From Dimorphilus gyrociliatus (lineage: Eukaryota > Annelida > Polychaeta > Dinophilidae), in NCBI GenBank assembly GCA_904063045.1, contig CAJFCJ010000006.1:1651601-1715600 (forward strand): a DNA stretch of 64,000 bases, written 5' to 3'. The notes beneath the pieces are model-generated. The model searched no databases. It was not told where the DNA came from and worked only from the letters and a program-made list of their open reading frames with translations. The position numbers were made by a program, and so were the translations under genes. Positions 36,301-51,000 of the stretch are shown here, one piece after another. The stretch's first letter is position 1, and the number at the start of each line of letters is the position of its first letter.

Positions 36301-39300
36301 CTAACAGATAAGCCTTCCTATGTGGGCGTTAGATTTACGAAAACGAATATTGGAGGAGTTAAATTATTGTCCGATGCAAACTCTTTGGGACCATTAAGGG
36401 TAGAAGGTGGAAACGTTCCTAAAACAGCGTTTTATAGGGGACCGGCAGACAATTCAAATACTGAAATATGCTTCTATCTATATATAGATGAAAGGAAGGC
36501 TGCTTCTCGTTATAGCGTCGTAGATAGGAGATGCTATAGGTCTATAAAAAGAGCTACTACACTCTACGTAATATCATCTATAGGTTACGATTTACGTGTA
36601 TGCAAAATTTTTATATACGAGCAGAAAACTTTGGCACCTGATAAGAAAAAGGTGGGAGGTTACGGTTTATCGCTCGGAAGGAACGAAACATACTACATCA
36701 ATAATGGACCTAATTTGAATACTTCTTTAAAAAACTATGAAAGATTTAGACAATCGGATAGCATCTCTAAAGGTCTTCTAGCCCGTATTGAAAATTACAA
36801 TTATCAATCTTATTATAATTCACGTATTACCAATTCGCCAAAAGTAACATTTTCCTTTGGTCCAAATGTCACGGCTGTTTCCCTTGACCTTAAACGAGTT
36901 TTTCGCTTAATAAATGTTTCTCTTGGTGTTGAAACCCCCTTAGAACCAAATCGAACATTATACATATGGTACGACTACGCCTTACAACCGGAAATCTTTA
37001 CTTTTTCTTCAAAAGGTCCCAATTGTTGGTCTAGAAGAACTATTGGTAGAGGATTTTTTATTCTAACTTGTACGTTATTTAAAGTAGCAGGTAGATTCAT
37101 AAGAGTAGAACTTGAACCAAGCAGTAGGAAGCATACGATAAAACTATGGAAATTGGACGCAGTTTCAGACCAAATAGGTGGCATTTGCTATCAATTAGAA
37201 AGAGTTTATTCTCAAGTTTTAGAAGAGATGGGAAATCCAACAGTAGCCCTTACGCTAAATATCTGCAAATACCGATGTTGGTCTATTACGAACTGCAATT
37301 ATTTTAAATACCATAATTCAATATGTAATTTATATAAGAAAAAGTCCAAAGGAACGATTGGTACAGCAATTAAATCGGCCTATAGAAAAAAGAATTGCTC
37401 TCAGAACGAGTATAAAGCGTCTTATGATCAATTACCCATAACTGAAAGAGAGAAGGCTATGGAAGGTTATAGAATCCTCCTGGCGTCAACAAATACAGAT
37501 GGTTTTACAAAATTATCTGCAGTTTTTGAATCTAGGTCCGCTATTGATTCAAATTTTGGAGAATTCAGCTGCACGAATACAAGAAGGTCATCTTGGATAT
37601 CCATAAAATTAAGGGAAAGAAATAAATTGGGTAGAATTCGGATAAGATCAGTAGGAGGCAGCTTAAGTCATTTGAATACTGCAGTTTTCTCTGATGATTC
37701 TATTCTTAGATTAAGTTCTTTTGATAAGTTCTTATCGAATGAGCTTGAACATTGCTATACTCTTTCTGAGAGCCTTGATGAAGCCATATATCAATATGAG
37801 GATAGGTGCTGGAGAGATATTGAAGGGGAGTATATACTTATTTATACTGAGATCCTTCCCTCGCTACACGTTTGCGAAGTAAAGGCCTATTCTGTTAATA
37901 TGCCTGATCCCTGTTACGATCACAAATGTCCCATGGATTTGTCTAAATGTGTTAAGTTTAGAAGCCACTATCATTGTCAATGTTACGATAGTAACCTTAT
38001 ATTCGGTAATTTGTGCCAAATGAGAGCTTCCGGTAAATTTTTACTGAATTCTAATGTATCAATTATTGATTGGCGAAGATCTAGACATCATTATTTAGTC
38101 GATCTTGCTAAAAAAAAGAGATCTTTTATTTACGGCTCTTACGATCAACAACCTATTTATTTAGGATTAAACCTGACGGACGGAGACTTAAGGACTTGTG
38201 TAAATATGGATGATCGTTTCTTTGTATCTGTCTACCTTGAGACGCTATTTCCCGTTGGTAGAATAATTTTAGGGGGAAAGAATATGAATAAGACGTCGGG
38301 GAATGCCTTGATAATTGAGGTCCGTACAAGTCGATCATATTTCCAATTTTCATCTTTAATCGAGTTCGAAAGAGAACGATCAAAGCGAACAACTCTTTGC
38401 TACGAAGGTTTCTATTCGACACCTTCAACACCTTTTATAAACGCAACGTGCCGTACATATGATAAAGGTAGGAAGAGCGAAGTTCAAACTCCACAAAATG
38501 CCCGATTAATCTATGTTTATGTTGGAGGTGTGACTTCTGTTTTTGAATTATGCGAAATAGAAGTTTACAAATTGCCTGAGAGAAGACAGAGTTGCCTGAG
38601 AACGATTTGGTCATCAAAACCAGATGATCAATTCGATAAAAGTCATCTTATTGAGAGGAAAGTTTTAAAGAACAAGGACGATTGTGAACTTCTCTGCAGG
38701 AGCTTAAGTAATTGTAAAGGCGGCGAATTCGGAGGGTCAGCATGTCTATTATTCGATTACCTAGTATTCGATAGATCTTTACGAAGGAGGAGTTCGGCAG
38801 GTGGAGTAGTGCACTTGTTCGAATTGGTCAATTGTAATATAACATCCATAGAAAATTACGGAAAAGGACCAAAAAGTATTACAAAGTGGGTTTCAGCCAC
38901 CACTAGTAGTCCTAAATCGGAAACCGGTAAGGAGATTGAGGGATTGAAGGCTTCAGGAAAAATAAGTAACATGTGTACTTGGATAGACTGTAGTCAGTCA
39001 CAGACAGATCGTTATTGCTATTGGCTCGTTAATCTAGGCACGAAGAAGTATATCTACGCCGTAAATATAAAAAGCGATATAAATATCCTTAGTAACCTGG
39101 CGGTAGAAACTATTAAAGAGGGGGATCAGGAGAAGGACTTTGACGCAATCTTCAGTAGCACTGCCCATAACCGAACGGATTTAGATAAGAAGCTTTGTTA
39201 TCATTATACAGGAGTATTGACTAAAGAGGTAACTACGATATTAATAATAAGTTAAATCTTAATGTTAATAATCCTTTGTTGATATAAAAGATACGTGGTT

Positions 39301-42300
39301 ATTGCGAGGAAGTCGCTTTATCAACATATGTTTTAATAACGAAATTGGCTACTGATAAAGAATTTCTTTGGCTATGTTCTATAAATATAATAGAATGGAG
39401 ATTATCGTCAAAGGAGATGGATCGTTATCTTTATGGTTGTGAAAATGGTCATAAAGGTAAACACGTTAGGGGGCAATTAAAATGCAATTGTTCAAAAAAT
39501 TCTGGCTCCTTCTGTCAATCTGTCAATTGCTCTAGTTCACTTAGCAAATGTAAAGGTAGAAAGTGCAAAAAAAAGCCCTATTCTGTTCTCAAACCATTGG
39601 ATTTTTTTAAAGAAAGTTGCCACTGCAAAAAGGATGAGTATGGCAAATATTGCGAATATAGCCGACCGTCGAACCAATGCATTTCAAATCCGTGCCAAAA
39701 CGGTGGAACTTGTCAGGCCAATTCAGATAATGATTGGCCTCTAGGTATCAGATGCAATTGTCATTTGGGCACTAGAGGCGATTTTTGCGAGGTTAACAAT
39801 GACGACTGTTTAAAAAAACCTTGTTTGAATAATGGAACTTGTATAGATATGGTCAACGGTTTTCTTTGCACTTGTCCACAGGGTTTCACTGGTAAAAAGT
39901 GTCAAGATTCTATCAATTTTTGCCAATCTCATTCATGTTTAAATTCTGCAATTTGTTACAATAGGCCCTCTTCCCACGTCTGTCACTGTTCCAAAGGCTA
40001 TAATGGCACTAATTGTTCCATGGTCGTAAATACATGTAGCTGGTCTTCGACAATGTGCTTTAATGGTGGTACATGCATACCGGAGGTTGGAAATTTTTCT
40101 TGCGCCTGCAGGAAGGGATATTTTGGTAATAGATGTCAATTTTTTGAAAATGCTTGTTCCAACGATACATGTTTGAATGGTGGAACTTGTAACGAAGTAC
40201 GTCTAGCCGATACACTTCCGATTCCAACTTGCGCTTGTAAAGTAGGATTTAGCGGTAACACCTGTGAAATTATACTGAATCCCTGTCAACCGCCTTCTCC
40301 TTGTCTAAACGGAGGTATTTGTAGGCCTAAAAATACGTTCTATGATTATTTTTGCGACTGCCCAGAAGAGTTTCATGGAAAGAATTGTGAAATAAAATTT
40401 ACTGCTAAACAATGCAGTTCATGTCCTTGTATGAATAATGTATAACGCGATAAGTCATTCATTAATGTACCCAATTAATCACGTAATATTTCAATTTTTA
40501 ATAATGGATAGGCTACCTGCCAGGAACATCCTTTAAATCCAAAGGATTATATATGCCTTTGTTCTAAAGGATTTACTGGAAAACGTTGTGAAAATGATAT
40601 TGACGAGTGCTCAATAGAGGAAAGCTGCCAGAATAGTTTCCCACCTGCATATACTCAACCGCCCCTAAAGAAAAATTGCACTGAAACCTCCTTTATAAAA
40701 AAAGTAACATATCCGATAGATGGCATTAATTGTCTACGGAAAAAGAATAGCAAAGAAGCAGCATGCGAAAGTACTGCTTGTATAATGGGACTGTGTTCTA
40801 TAAACTTAACTTTTGGTCGAGGTCTGCGAATGCTCTTTCTCTTTATCTTTACAATGTTTCTTATCTGTTTGCAGGCGATAATATAACTAAACTGGAATGC
40901 GGAAAGAGGGGAACTGTAAACCAATGTATAAACGCTAATGCCATAAACATAACCTGCTTGGGAAGAAAATGCAATTTGGTTAATTTAACTGATAATTATT
41001 ACTGCGAATCGGCTAATTGTACCGGATACATGCGAGAAACCAAAGTTGCATGTAGTTTAACTCCTATTGAACCAAAAACGCCTTGGGTTTGTCTTAATTT
41101 AATAGGAAGGTCAGAATGTTCTTGCCCGTGGAATTCAACTGGAACGTATTGTAATGTTTCAAATATTCCAAGTCCGTGTAATATGATGGGCATTATTTGT
41201 TCTAATCACGGAGTATGTCATGACAATGGAACAAAATTTTATTGCCAGTGTGATCATGGTTATCAAGGTATGATTCTAATAATATATGCTCCTATAAAAA
41301 AAGGAACTTTTTGAAAATAGGAAATTTTTGCGAGTATCAATCAAGAAAATGCATTCCAAATACATGTAAAAATGGCGGAATCTGTAATCCAGTTTTAACT
41401 AATATGACCTGTAATTGTCAATGCCAGAAGGGTTATGAGGGCACCTCTTGCGAAAGAGATACTGATGAGTGTTCCTCCTTAGATTCTAATTTATGCCTAC
41501 ATGGACAATGTGTAAATGTACCTGGGTCGTACGCTTGTCTTTGTGATGATGGTTTCCATGGACCAACATGTAGTAATTCAATAAATGAATGTTCTTCAAA
41601 TCCTTGTGGTTTAGGCGCCATCTGTCATGACTTGACTGCTACCTATTCTTGCTCCTGCCCAGAACATGCTTTCGGTTTACCAAACTGCAAACCGATTCCA
41701 TTTTGTCAAAGTTCGAATGCTAGTTGCGATCCTGTAGGAACAAAGTATTGTCAATCTGAAGAAGCAAATCCGGCTAAAGGAAAATGCGAATGTAAACCTG
41801 GTTATATTGGTGAAACTTGTTCTACAGAACTAGATACTTGCTCCCCAAACCCGTGTTTAAATGGGGGTACCTGTAGGAGATTGACAAACGATTATCTCTG
41901 CGAATGCCCTAAAGGTTTTGCTGGTGATAATTGTATCAGAAAAATTAATCCGTGTTTAAGCAATCCTTGTTCCCTTGAGAGATCCGTTTGTGTTCCTTTA
42001 GCAAATGGATCATATATATGTGATTGTTTACTTGGCTTCAATGATCCTCCAGATTGTCAAAAGTATGTAGATCCTTGTACTATGAATGGCCGTAAAAATA
42101 TTTGTAAAAACGGTGGCACTTGTGCTCATCGACCTGGTTCAAATCAAACTTTTTGTATTTGTTCTAACATCTTTTCAGGGGATCATTGCGAAATCTGGAA
42201 TCCAGCTTGCGATAGTAACCCCTGTATGAATAATGCAACGTGTAATTCAACAGGAATTGCTGGCTTTAAGTGTATTTGCCACTGTTTATATGAAGGAAGA

Positions 42301-45199
42301 TTATGCGAGAAAACTAAAGATTTTTGTGATACTTATCCAAAGCCTTGCTCGGTTGGCTTTGCTAAAAAGTGCGTACAAATTTCAGGAGTTTGTCAAGCAA
42401 CTTGCATTTGCGAAGATGGATTCTATGGTGAAGAATGTATTTTTGACATGGATGAGTGCCAATCGGGCCCCTGTGGAATAGGAACGTCCTATTGCGAGAA
42501 TACGCCTGGTTCTTATCGGTGCATTTGTAAAAATGGTTGGGGCGGCAAAAGATGCGATGTCAACGAGGATAGATGTCTGTCCTGTAGGACTATTAACTGC
42601 GTCGATCCGCCAGAGACTAATAAATGCTATTGCTTACCGGGACAAGCCGGATTCAACTGTGAATACGAATCGTGTAGACCGAAGGAAGATTATCTTGCAG
42701 ACTGTTTAAATGGGGGATTATGCATTAGGAAGAATCCGCATAGTCAGCCTACTTGCGAATGTCCCGAAAATTTTTCAGGCGTCAAATGCGAACATAAGTT
42801 GGCAAATGAAGCTTGTTCTTGTCACCCTAATAGGGGTTTGGGTTGCCTTAACGGCAAGTGTATTTGTAAGCCAGGATATTCGGGCGAATATTGTGATATA
42901 ATGATTAGGGAATGTCACCTAAAACCTTCTTGCCCTTCCAATTATTCATGTATAGATGATTTAAACTTTATTCGTAGGAAGCGAAGTACAATAAGATATG
43001 TTGATTTTACATGTAAAGTTCCAACTCAGCCAGGTAGCGATAGACACTCGGTTTCGTGGTTTAGAAGAAGAATGGGAACGAATGAAAGAATTTTCAATGC
43101 CGAATTCGGAATTTTTAAGAGTTTACCATCCAAACATGGTTATCTTTTTACTGCTGATGGTAAACGTGCAAATATTACTTACTACAATTATTCTGTTAGA
43201 CTAGATACACCCAATGTCATGAGCCTTATTAACTATGAATATTCATGCGTATCAAGTTTTCAAAATTCATCGGTAACGAGCCTTGAATTTAAATCTTCGC
43301 TCCATTAATAGCATAATTTATAATTTTTAGGGAATATTTAACCTTCTCATTAGTCACTTTATACTAAAAAGGGAGGGGAAGGTCGTCTACGTGTCTTTAT
43401 ACGAGGGGAATAAGAAGTGCGTAAAAAATTCATGTTTACAACTGTTACCGGATTTGACCTTCCCACCATGTTCAAATGGTACTTGCAAGACGGATACAAG
43501 AATAAATTCCCTAAAGCAGATAAAAAACGTCTTCTATACTGATTATCGTTGTCATTGCGGTCCTTATTACACTGGTAGGAATTGTGAAACATTAATTAAT
43601 ATATGCTCCTACGTTCATTGTAAAAATGGGGGCACTTGCATTCAAAAGGGAACAAATTTTAAATGTCTTTGTTTGTCAATCTTTGAGGGGGAATTATGTC
43701 AATATTACATCAGACCTTGCGACAGTAATCCCTGTTATAATGGCGGTAGTTGCATCGGTGCGTTGCATCCTGTTGATAAAAGAAAAGTTTGGGGGTGTAA
43801 ATGTTCACCTAAGTTCTATGGCGAAAGGTGTGAAAAGAAATCTACCGCGTGTTTAAGTAGACCTTGTTTTAATGGTGGAAAGTGCGAACCCATGGGAATT
43901 TCATATATGTGTAACTGCCCACCCGGTATAAATGGCACATTTTGTGAACAATTTACACCATGCTATTCGTTGCCTTGCAGTAATGGCGGAACTTGCAGAA
44001 CTATGTCAGATGGAATTTCATACACCTGTTTATGTCCCGAAGGGTATTTTGGAAGGACTTGTTTATTTACTCGACCCTGTGACGCGTTACCTTGTCAGTT
44101 TGGGGGTAGTTGTAGTGAGAAAAAAGGGAAAGTAACATGTACATGTCCTGATCATACAACGGGAAAATTTTGCGAACACACACCGTCTAATTGTTTTGGT
44201 ACCATTTGTTTCAATGGAGCCAAATGCAGGGGTACAGTAGAGAGTCCGAAATGCCTATGCCCTCCGGGAATTTATGGAGATGGTTGCGAAGTATCAAATA
44301 GAAGGATGGAAGAAGGGGAAATAGGTAGTTTGGGTGTTTGGCAAGGGCCAGAAGTACCTCTTTTACCAGGTGAATTGGCGAAAAAGAACTTCTCGAGAGA
44401 ATATGATGAAGAACTGAAGAATTCAACGGATTGCTATTACTTCAATTGTTTTCATCAAGGAGCATGTACGCTAAAATACGGAAAATTATCATGTAACTGC
44501 CCCCATGGATACACTGGGGAGAATTGCGAGGTTGCTATTTATGATTGTCCTAACAAGACTTGTAGCAACTCTGGTCGTTGTAAGATATACAAGTCAATTG
44601 GAGAAACTGCATCACTTGTGTGCAAATGCCCTACTGGTTGGAAAGGCGATTATTGTACAATTGCTTATCCTGATGACCAGTGTCAGTCAACTGATTGTAA
44701 ATGGGGCGGTACGTGTACATTATTACAGAGCGGAGGCTATAAATGCGATTGTCCCCCACTAACCACGGGCCCTAGTTGTCAGACAGTTCTAAGTTCCTGT
44801 ATTGGACAGCCCTGCTGGAATGGGGGTGTATGCGAACCGCTACCTGATCTGGGTATATATTCATTTCGGTGTCATTGCCCTCAGACATTTTCCGGTAATT
44901 TTTGCGAAGACAAAGCTGCTGAGGAAAACTTGTTTGAAGTGCTATTTACCGCAATGATATTTTTATCCATTGGGTTAATTTTGTTATTAACTGTCAAGGC
45001 TGTCGTCAATTTGACCGCTTCTAAGAATCTTATGCGAGGTTATTATTTCTGTGAGAAGAATTCGTTGATTTGGTCGAGATTGCGCCGTATAAATAATAAT
45101 ACAGAAAATAAAAATAACATGAAAAGATTTTTAGTGGACATAGAAAGTGATAAACGAAATTTGTTTCAAAAGAATATTAAAGATCATAAAATCCTATGA
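33371..45199 (+). CDS. Giant single-pass membrane protein: fucolectin-like, PAN-like and about 34 EGF domains
   Basis: Extracellular adhesion or recognition protein of unknown role. Eight exons in phase, 3562 aa: 33371-33941, 34684-35878, 35928-39228, 39291-40439, 40512-40770, 40875-41267, 41321-43272, 43331-45199. Signal peptide MDYLILLFISVDIYLISL. Residues to about 1700 hold repeated lectin-like blocks of the fucolectin/F5-8C type (NDGDIRTCIP, TDGDLRTCVN, repeated CEVxxY), two PAN/apple-like Cys modules (near 37180-37400 and 38590-38840) and one EGF (37905). Then about 33 EGFs, several Ca-binding (DIDECS, DTDECS, DMDECQ). A non-EGF segment near residue 2841 begins with RRKRS, a furin-type site. 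One helix (IFLSIGLILLLTVKAVV, about 3475-3500) and a basic 60-residue tail end the protein. Exon 5 onward is densely supported; not Notch, since no LNR or ankyrin parts. Confidence 0.85.
33942..34683 (+). other. First intron of the giant EGF gene
   Basis: 742 bp, AT-rich. Nothing recognised besides a short TA run before the acceptor. Confidence 0.6.
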
Positions 45200-48093
45200 C
45201 GTCATTTTCGAAGAAGTCGTCTTTTTTTTTACTGCTCTAATAAAACGTTATTTTTTTATATTTTACCTTTTAAGGAACAATTTTGTACAGTTTTGTTATA
45301 TCGTTTGTTGAACAAATAAAGCGGTTTACTAATCTAATATTGATTGTCCCTCAGGGACTAAATAATATTACCAGTTTTCGTGAAGAATTTTTTACTTTTG
45401 TCTATGAAAACTTTGATTGACATGTATTTATTATGATTAAATTACGTAATATAATAAAAATGGCTAAATTGTTGTAAACTTTACGTATTTACCATATTTT
45501 GACTTTTTTTCTTAAAGAACATACAGATCTTTCCCAGATCATTAAGTAATACTGCAGGGTATTTTTACAAATCAAAAGAGGTTAATGTCCTAAAAGACCA
45601 AGGGTCCCAGGGCAAAATCTCCCATCAATAGAAGATGCATGGGAAATTGACAAAGAAACTTTAAAGGAGAGAAAACCTCAAATGTCCCCTAATGTTGTGC
45701 TTCATCTGTCTGTTTGAGTCAGTTCGCTTCTCTCTCATTTACTTCACTCTACTGCTTTAGCCTAGTTGTTTTTCTTTTTTATGGCCAAAAGTCGACATAC
45801 TTGTCTAAACCAGACAATGTTGATCTACTATACTTTACTCGTTATACGTAGTAGTCCTATGTCAATGAAAAAGGATTTTCGATTTATTTACTTACTTGCA
45901 TTATAGAATTATCTACTTCATCCTCTAAAAACCTGAATGTATCTATTTGGAAATCCAATAAATATATCTCTATCAACATTCTCTAAGTTCTTCAATTTAT
46001 GGGGGGGCTATATAGAAATGTTCTCTAGAGATGCAACTTTTCCATGTGTCGTCTAGCATGTCCTCCGGAAATTCTTAATATTCTGGAAGAATATTTTTTT
46101 TAAAAGCATTTCTTAAAAGAAAAACATTCTCGTAGTTGAAAATGCTTGGTGATAAGTTTGATATTGACTGATAGCAGTTTTATGCTGTAAAAACGCTTCA
46201 TATCTTCGTGTAAGATGATAGAAATAAAGCGTTTGCGGTAAAGATTAAATAGGTTCATTTTTATAGCATTAAAAGAATTTTTGTGTGGCGCCCCCTTTGT
46301 CTGGGTTTGAAAGAAGATACGAGAAGAAGGTGTCTAAAGCATGGAGTCTTTTGTCATATCCAGGAAACGGCGTCGACAGAGAAGAAAAACGTGGCTAAAG
46401 GGGTGAGGGGAAGTGAAAATTCTCCGGAGCAAACAATCAAATTCCACAGTAAATGCAGAATTACCGTTTTTCTCCAAATATTTACTTATCGCCACTTTTA
46501 TCGCTTCAAATAAGTCGGCTAGAATTGAAAAAAAATAAATAAATAAGAAGAAGTAGACGAAAAAGAAGAAGAAGAAGAAGAATAAAACTTTATTAAATAC
46601 AAATATATAATAATAAATCCATTATAATAATTTAATATTCAATATTTCTTTCTTCTTCGTATTTTATTATTTTTCTTTTATAGAATTCTATAATTGTTAT
46701 TTACAATTTTAAAGCCTTTTAAAATAGAAACAAATTCACATAAATCGGTTAAATTCTTATCGATTTCTATTTGCCTTTCTAAACAATATAAACAAAGAAA
46801 GGGAAACTTGAAACACCTGTAAATATTAACTAAGAAAACAATTGTTCCACAAAATTTATTACTTTGCTTATAGACCTAAGTGCATAGCTTGTTTTAAGAG
46901 ATGGAGAGAAATTATTGTCTTTCATATATGTAAGAAACTGTAAGTTGGCAACATTAAAAGAGATATAAGATAAAAAAAAACAACAGAATTTTCTCTCTAT
47001 TCACTTTGATTGTTAATACTTCATGAACTGTTGTTTAAAATGAAAAAAAAGACACCGTAGAAAGATATCGAAGGAATGAAGGAGAGAGGGAGGGAGAAGT
47101 GCAAGAAAGAGATCTTTACTTTCGAACATCAATAAGCTCGATTGGGTACAAACGCTTTATATAAGTTGTGTATATTGTACATTTATTTATTTTGATTATA
47201 GGCTGATGTTTATAATTTATAGTTTAATCTCTATTAAAGGTTATTTTGTGACAGAAAATCTTTCTTTGAGATTATAAAAGCGATATCAATGGATTTACTA
47301 TGCCAAACTAGCGCTTGTTTGTTTGATTTCGCAAAAAGAATTCTTCTGATATTTATTTTAATAAGCTATTTATTAGATTTCGTAGAAATTCCTTTTACTG
47401 AAACTATTCACCTTTATGTATTATTTTCCGCGTAGTAATTTTTTTCTTTTTCTTACTTTTCTTTTTATGCACAACAAATAAAACTGAACATGGCACACAA
47501 TTTCAAAAAATCCCTCTTTTGTTCAACTATTTATATATATATGTGTATATACATATATATATATATATATATATCTATATATATATATCAACATATGTAT
47601 ATGAATATACATATATATATGCATAAAAGAAAACCACTGGATTCCTTTTCAAATAAAGAAAAAACTTCTTTAACAAATATTTTACAATTTTTTTAAAACG
47701 AAAAAAACAAACAGCCGGTCGATTTCGTCCTTCTTTCTGCCTTGTAAATAAATGTGAGCGCTTTAAGTCTTTCAATATAACGAAAGGACCGGAAAGAGGA
47801 GACAAAAATAAAACTGTATAATAATGCATCACAGTCTTATTCGACAAATTAAAGAGAAAACTTTGTTAAAACAGGTAAAATGCTGTTTTAAGGAAAAGAT
47901 ACTCTTAAGCGTAATCCTTTATCTTTCTTGTAGAGAGTTTCTTGAAGAGAAGATATGTACAATTTCGCTTCCTTCACTTTTTCAATTCTAGTTTTTGTGA
48001 AACACAGAGAAGAAAGATAGACAGAGATAGAAAGAAAGAGAGAGAGAGCGATGTGAAGAGCAACTGTGAGATTTAGATATAAGCACTTTTTTT
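45200..48093. other. Intergenic space between convergent EGF and FOXP genes
   Basis: 2.9 kb. AATAAA at 45315-45320 serves the EGF gene; the FOXP 3' UTR occupies the right end. TA repeats near 47530-47620. Small open frames (46283-46513, 47490-47696) show no protein character. Confidence 0.55.
45315..45320 (+). terminator. Poly(A) signal of the giant EGF gene
   Basis: AATAAA 116 bp after the stop codon. Confidence 0.7.
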
Positions 48094-51000
48094 TCAATCA
48101 CCATCCGTAGAGTTGTCGCCAAATTTTGGAGACGAAGCTGAATTTTCTTTGATGTCGTCATTTTGAACTGATTTTTCAGGCTCACCCTCTTCATCAATGG
48201 ATCTTCGAGGGAAGACGCTGTTGGACGATTCAGATGGAGAAGAACTGAATGAAAAGACGAACAAGTTGAAAAAGCGTAGATTAAACATGAAGATTTATTC
48301 ACCAATGATCATCTGGAATATGGCATCTCTCCGGAACCATTGTGGGCCTAATAGATAGATCTTCCGCTTCGTCATCTTCTTCACCCTCCGATACCATATG
48401 CGTAGAATTATTTAGAAGAGAGGAGGTGATATTATTTTGTTCTAAAACAGCCTTGAAAAGAGAAAACAACCATTTAATAAAAAATTTAGATAAGGCTTAT
48501 TATTCTTACTTTCAAATTCGCTGTTAAATGTTCACCATACAGTCCTGGTTGCAAAGGTAAAGACGGGTTTATAACAGAATTGGTATTGTTGCTTTTTTGA
48601 CCATTAGCTTTTTGGGGCCGTCGTTTATAAAATTCTTCTTCATCTACTGTCCAGACAGCCCCTTTAATATTTTCTACTCTCATAAAGCACTTGTGCAGGC
48701 TAAGATTATGCCTAACGGCATTCTTCCATGTAGCTTCATTTCTCCTAAAATAGCAAAAGTTGGTTTGGAACCATTGATAGATCTCGTTTAATGTCAATTG
48801 TTTATTAGCTGATTCGATGATCGCTTGTCTAATTAATGATGCGTAAGTAAAAGGCGGTCGCATATCATTGGTTCGATAATATTCACGGTTCTTTGTTATC
48901 TCCTGGGATATTGAGGCGTTACTAGTCTTATCCGTAATACGATTGCGTCTCGATTGTGACGAAGGAGGTGTTACGGGACTGGTAGCTAATTGCAGTTTAG
49001 GATTCATATGAAGCGATTCGCTTTTGATGGGTGTCGGAGACGGCGGTTTTCTAGGAGAGTTCAAATGCATTAGCATTGCGTGCAATCTTTCTTTTTCCTT
49101 GGATAGCTATAATAAAAACAAAAAAGAGTGAAACAAATATACTTTGTAACTAGAAAGCTTGTACTTAAAAAAAAAAGAAAACCTTCTGTTTCAAAAGTAG
49201 TATAACCTTAGAGTCACGATACATGTCTACATATTATAAAGTTTAGATTAAAATATGACTTTCTATGCTACTATTTACCAACGGAACTCATAACGAGCTG
49301 ACTCATTGAATATCTATAAGTATACAATCTTTTTTTTTTCACAAAATTAAACGGCAGTAGCATGAGCTCGTTGTTATTCTTTAATTGAGGATGTGTTTGC
49401 TTTTCGAGGGCTGGCTCCTTTCAATGTACAATTGGTAAAGAAAGAGAAAGTAGGATTAAGGAATGAGCTATAAAGCTGATTTACATACAGCATATATACA
49501 GTATATATATATATATATAAGCATATATACAAGCATATATACTCTACATACAGTATATATTCGATCGCGTCAATTGGCAACAAATTGTGGAGTAAGTAAA
49601 CACAAGTCAATTAAAAAACCAATGACAACTTGTGAAAAAAGGAATAAAAGAAATTCTTTCAAATTAAAACATAGAAAAGCAATATTTATTCTAAATTACT
49701 GGATATTCGAAGAAAAGTAAAAGAGAAAAAGACGAAAACTTTTTTAGACTCTTTCTTTATATTTTTTTTTTTAAAAAGAAAAAAATGGTAATGTTAGGAT
49801 TGGGGAATAGGAGAGAAAGAGCGAAAATTCTCCAAAAAAAAATCTATAGCAAACAAACATTTCAAAAACGAGGCCGTCATTGTTTATCGAGCTTGCTCAG
49901 AATGTTTGTACAAGCCGCGCTGCCTTGTTTACCTAAAGCTGTTTGTTTACCACTCTTGTTTAGTTGCCCATAGGTCCTGCGTTCTCGCTTATTTTCCGTG
50001 CAAACATTCCATCCATCAACCACTATACCTCGCTAAACAAGTGCCGCGCCCCTTTTTTATACATTACACAATTTTTTAACGGTATTTAGTTTTGTTTACG
50101 TTTGTAAATTTGATGAGGAATGAAAAATTACAAGCGCAATTGTTAAATGACTAAATATTATAGGCCGACGAAGCACTAGTTGATATCGCTTTATATAATT
50201 TCTTTAGAGAATGTTGGGAAATTTCATATTTACATTAATAACTTAATCTTTGTCAATATTTAACCAAACTGAAACCTTACCTGAACTTCTAAATGTTGAA
50301 TAATTTGTGTTTGAACGCGAACTTGAGCCGTACTCCTGTCGTCGAGTGGATGTTCATCGCAGAGGTGTTTGAGGAAAGCATTCGAATCCTCGCAACTTTG
50401 GTCACATCCTGGCCATTTGCAGACATTACTCCGAAATAATGCATGGTTTCTATTGCTTGAATCTGAATGTCCATTTTCTTGCTCTTTTTCTTCCTTATTC
50501 CAGATTTGATGATTAAGCGCAGCGACTGCCGGATGCATAAAGTGAGCTCCCGCAGCCATCTGCAGTCGCAACTGCAACTGCTGTAGTATCTGCTGTTGTT
50601 GAATTTGCAATCCATGCATTTGGAGTGCAATCGGTTCGGCAGCATTTTTATTTTGTTGTTGCAGTAATTGGGATTGCTGAAACGCAACCAGTTTCAATTG
50701 ATCTTGCAGTTGGTTTATCTCAGAATTGATAGTATGATTTGCCACGGCCTGTTGCTGAAGAATCATGGAATGTAGATCCGTTGAAGTCGGCGGAACGTTC
50801 GGAATAGGCATGAGAGGAGGTGGAGGAGTTCGTTTTCGTTTAGCAGGTGGTGGAGAGAGTGAATCTTCGTCCATTTCACCGTTTGCCTTCAAATAATGCA
50901 ATACTTAATTAAAATATCTGTTGAAACGTCTCCGGTATAATCATTATTAATATATTAAACTAAAATCATTTATTCAGATGTCGCCCTAGGCCTACTAACC

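Noticed and set aside
40763-40874. Frame extension MRKYCLYNGTVFYK upstream of the EGF exon at 40875
   Set aside because: It reads an intron: donor at 40771 and acceptor at 40874 keep the frame without it.
33371-45199. Notch or Delta/Jagged identity for the EGF gene
   Set aside because: No LNR, ankyrin or DSL parts, and a large lectin-like N-terminal half.
46283-46513. 76-aa frame in the EGF-FOXP gap
   Set aside because: Non-ATG start, no recognisable motif or neighbouring exon; likely chance.
47490-47696. Y/I-rich frame
   Set aside because: Translation of a TA microsatellite.
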